Of a DNA stretch of 6,303 nt, positions 5,029 through 6,303 are shown one piece after another. A program made the translations under genes and the position numbers. The stretch is from an uncultured Bacilli bacterium. GTDB taxonomy: Bacteria > Bacillota_I > Bacilli_A > RF39 > UBA660. Where the stretch lies: NCBI GenBank assembly GCA_947625395.1, contig CANQOD010000072.1:1-6303 (forward strand), in the 5' to 3' direction. The stretch's first letter is position 1. The number at the start of each line of letters is the position of its first letter. The notes below the pieces were generated by a model, which saw nothing but the letters and a program-made list of their open reading frames with translations, did not search any database and was not told where the DNA came from.

Positions 5029-6303
5029 TTAAGGATTTAAGCGCGTTGGTCCTCGATAAACAAAGGTGGCTTCTCGAATATTATCTATCTCAAAAATTTG
5101 CATCATCAATCTTGCAAGACCAAATCCAAATCCGCCATGAGGTGGACAACCATATCGGAAGAAATCAAGATAGAAAGCAAAATCCTTTGGATCAAGTCCC
5201 TTTTCAATGATTTGTTTTTCTAAGATATCACGACGATGTTCTCTCTGCGCTCCTGTTGTGATTTCTAAGCCTTTATACAATAAATCATAGCTATCACTAT
5301 ATCCCTCGCTATCTTTCATGTGATAAAAAGGACGGGAAGAAAATGGCCATTTTGTAATAAATACAAAATCACTACCATATTTTTCTTTGGCATATTTGCA
5401 AATTAGTTCTTCCTCTTTGCGTTCTAAGTCATCTTTTCTTTCACTTTCAAAGCCATATTTTTCTTTGATAATTTGTTTGGCTTCTAATAGTGGAATTCGT
5501 GGAAATTTCGGAGTTGCATCCGTAATTTCAATGCCCATTTTCGCATGGATTTCTTCTCCCATTTTTTCTTTTAATACTTGGAAAACAGAACGTAACCAAT
5601 CTTCTTCCATATCCATGACATCACTACAAGATGTAATCCATGAAATTTCTGCATCAATCATCTGAATTTCCGTTGCATGATAGGAAGTATGTGAGTTTTC
5701 AGCACGAAAAGCAGGACCAATTTCAAACACTTTTCCAAAATTGGCAGCCATTGCCATTTGCTTATAGAATTGGGGAGATTGAGACAAACAGGCTGGCGTA
5801 CCAAAATAATCCAAATGGAACACTTCTGCCCCACTTTCTGCGGCTTGGGCACAAATTTTAGGACTGTTAATCTCAATAAATCCATGTTCATACCAATAAT
5901 TTCGCATCGCATTTAAAATCAGTGTTTGTGCTCGGAAAAACAAGTTGTTTTCTGCTCTTCGAAGATCCAATAGACGATAATCAAGTCGTGTTTCTCTTAA
6001 AGCGGCATCTTTATTTTTAATATCAATTGGAAGTTCTAAAGGAGCAACAGAGGTTACTTCTATTGCAGTAGGAATTACTTCCATTCCTCTTAATTTCACT
6101 TTGGGACTGTCGAGTACAGTTCCTTTCACAAGCACTGTACTTTCAAGAGGTAAAGTACTTATTTTTTCAACCAGTTCTTTGTTTTCTTCTGTTTTTTCAA
6201 TCGTGATTTGCACTTGCTCTGTTTCATCTCTTAAGATAACAAACTGTACATATTGTAAATCTCTGATATTCTCTACAAATCCTTGAATGGTTAAATTTTC
6301 TCC
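5029..6303 (-). CDS. aspS: Archaeal-type aspartyl-tRNA synthetase, probably aspartate--tRNA(Asp/Asn) ligase (5' partial)
   Basis: 424 residues are visible and the frame is still open at the right edge. The first visible codons (GENLTIQGFVENIRDL, then FVILRDETEQVQI) are the N-terminal OB-fold anticodon-binding domain, so only roughly 15-20 residues should be missing. The class II catalytic core follows: RLDYRLLDLRR at 106-116, FIEINSPKI (motif 1 end) at 142-150, SQSPQFYKQ at 174-182, FRAE (motif 2) at 199-202, GLEITTGAQREH at 345-356 and GGFGFGLAR (motif 3) at 390-398, ending RGPTRLNP. The size without the large bacterial GAD insertion, and the PPHGGFGFG/RGPTRL end, mark the archaeal-type family rather than ordinary bacterial AspRS. 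Family members in clostridia are often annotated as non-discriminating, charging tRNA-Asn with Asp for GatCAB amidation; that is not proven here. GTG at 6213 is an internal valine, not the start. Asparaginyl-tRNA synthetase is disfavoured by the QSPQ and ITTGAQREH motifs. Confidence 0.92.
   Translation of the reverse strand, partial: GENLTIQGFVENIRDLQYVQFVILRDETEQVQITIEKTEENKELVEKISTLPLESTVLVKGTVLDSPKVKLRGMEVIPTAIEVTSVAPLELPIDIKNKDAALRETRLDYRLLDLRRAENNLFFRAQTLILNAMRNYWYEHGFIEINSPKICAQAAESGAEVFHLDYFGTPACLSQSPQFYKQMAMAANFGKVFEIGPAFRAENSHTSYHATEIQMIDAEISWITSCSDVMDMEEDWLRSVFQVLKEKMGEEIHAKMGIEITDATPKFPRIPLLEAKQIIKEKYGFESERKDDLERKEEELICKYAKEKYGSDFVFITKWPFSSRPFYHMKDSEGYSDSYDLLYKGLEITTGAQREHRRDILEKQIIEKGLDPKDFAFYLDFFRYGCPPHGGFGFGLARLMMQIFEIDNIREATFVYRGPTRLNP

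Noticed and set aside
5387..5912. Open frames on both strands inside the aspartyl-tRNA synthetase gene
   Set aside because: The synthetase frame carries all conserved motifs across this stretch. The others have unordered composition and no ribosome binding sites.
6211..6213. GTG as the start of the aspartyl-tRNA synthetase
   Set aside because: The same frame stays open to 6303, and the 30 upstream codons encode conserved OB-fold sequence (GFVENIRDL, FVILRDET), so this GTG is an internal valine.
1..6303. CRISPR array, tRNA or rRNA genes
   Set aside because: No regularly spaced short repeats, no cloverleaf-like sequence with a T-arm, and no rRNA-like conserved blocks were seen on either strand.

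Overview
The window looks like part of a low-GC, spore-forming member of the Bacillota (Firmicutes). The evidence is AT-rich sequence with strong AGGAGG-type ribosome binding sites, a small acid-soluble spore protein of the SspI family, a LemA/DUF2207 membrane pair, and an archaeal-type aspartyl-tRNA synthetase of the kind found in many clostridia and related gut Bacillota. All tryptophans in the long frames are read as TGG and no in-frame TGA interrupts them, which argues for the standard bacterial code rather than the Mycoplasma code. The exact lineage cannot be fixed; an uncultivated gut Bacilli or Clostridia lineage is the best guess.

Layout from left to right. (1) Positions 1-9 hold the first three codons (GTG AAC AAA) of a minus-strand gene that runs off the left edge. 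It has its own promoter and ribosome binding site at 16-60. (2) 88-1998, minus strand, encodes a 636-residue membrane-anchored surface protein: an N-terminal signal/anchor, a camelysin/TasA-like beta domain, a linker module, and a C-terminal domain resembling the formylglycine-generating-enzyme/C-type-lectin fold. Its promoter lies in a 70-bp direct repeat (1991-2059) almost identical to the one before the left-edge gene (2-71). The two genes therefore look like tandem cassettes. Each promoter carries a homopolymeric G tract just upstream of a perfect TATAAT, 8 G in one copy and 9 G in the other, which suggests phase-variable expression. (3) 2150-4033 and 4078-4635, minus strand, are a DUF2207 membrane protein and a LemA protein, transcribed lemA first, with an attenuator-like hairpin between them and a terminator after DUF2207. 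(4) 4636-4763 is a divergent promoter region. (5) 4764-5003, plus strand, is sspI. (6) 5029-6303, minus strand, is an archaeal-type aspartyl-tRNA synthetase that is open to the right edge and lacks only its extreme N-terminus. It converges on sspI across a bidirectional terminator.

The right and middle parts are housekeeping, envelope and sporulation genes. The left end is the accessory part: an apparent array of switchable, lectin-fold surface proteins. It is the best candidate here for an undescribed system. No reverse transcriptase, recombinase or template repeat is visible in the window, so any diversification mechanism beyond the G tracts is inference.
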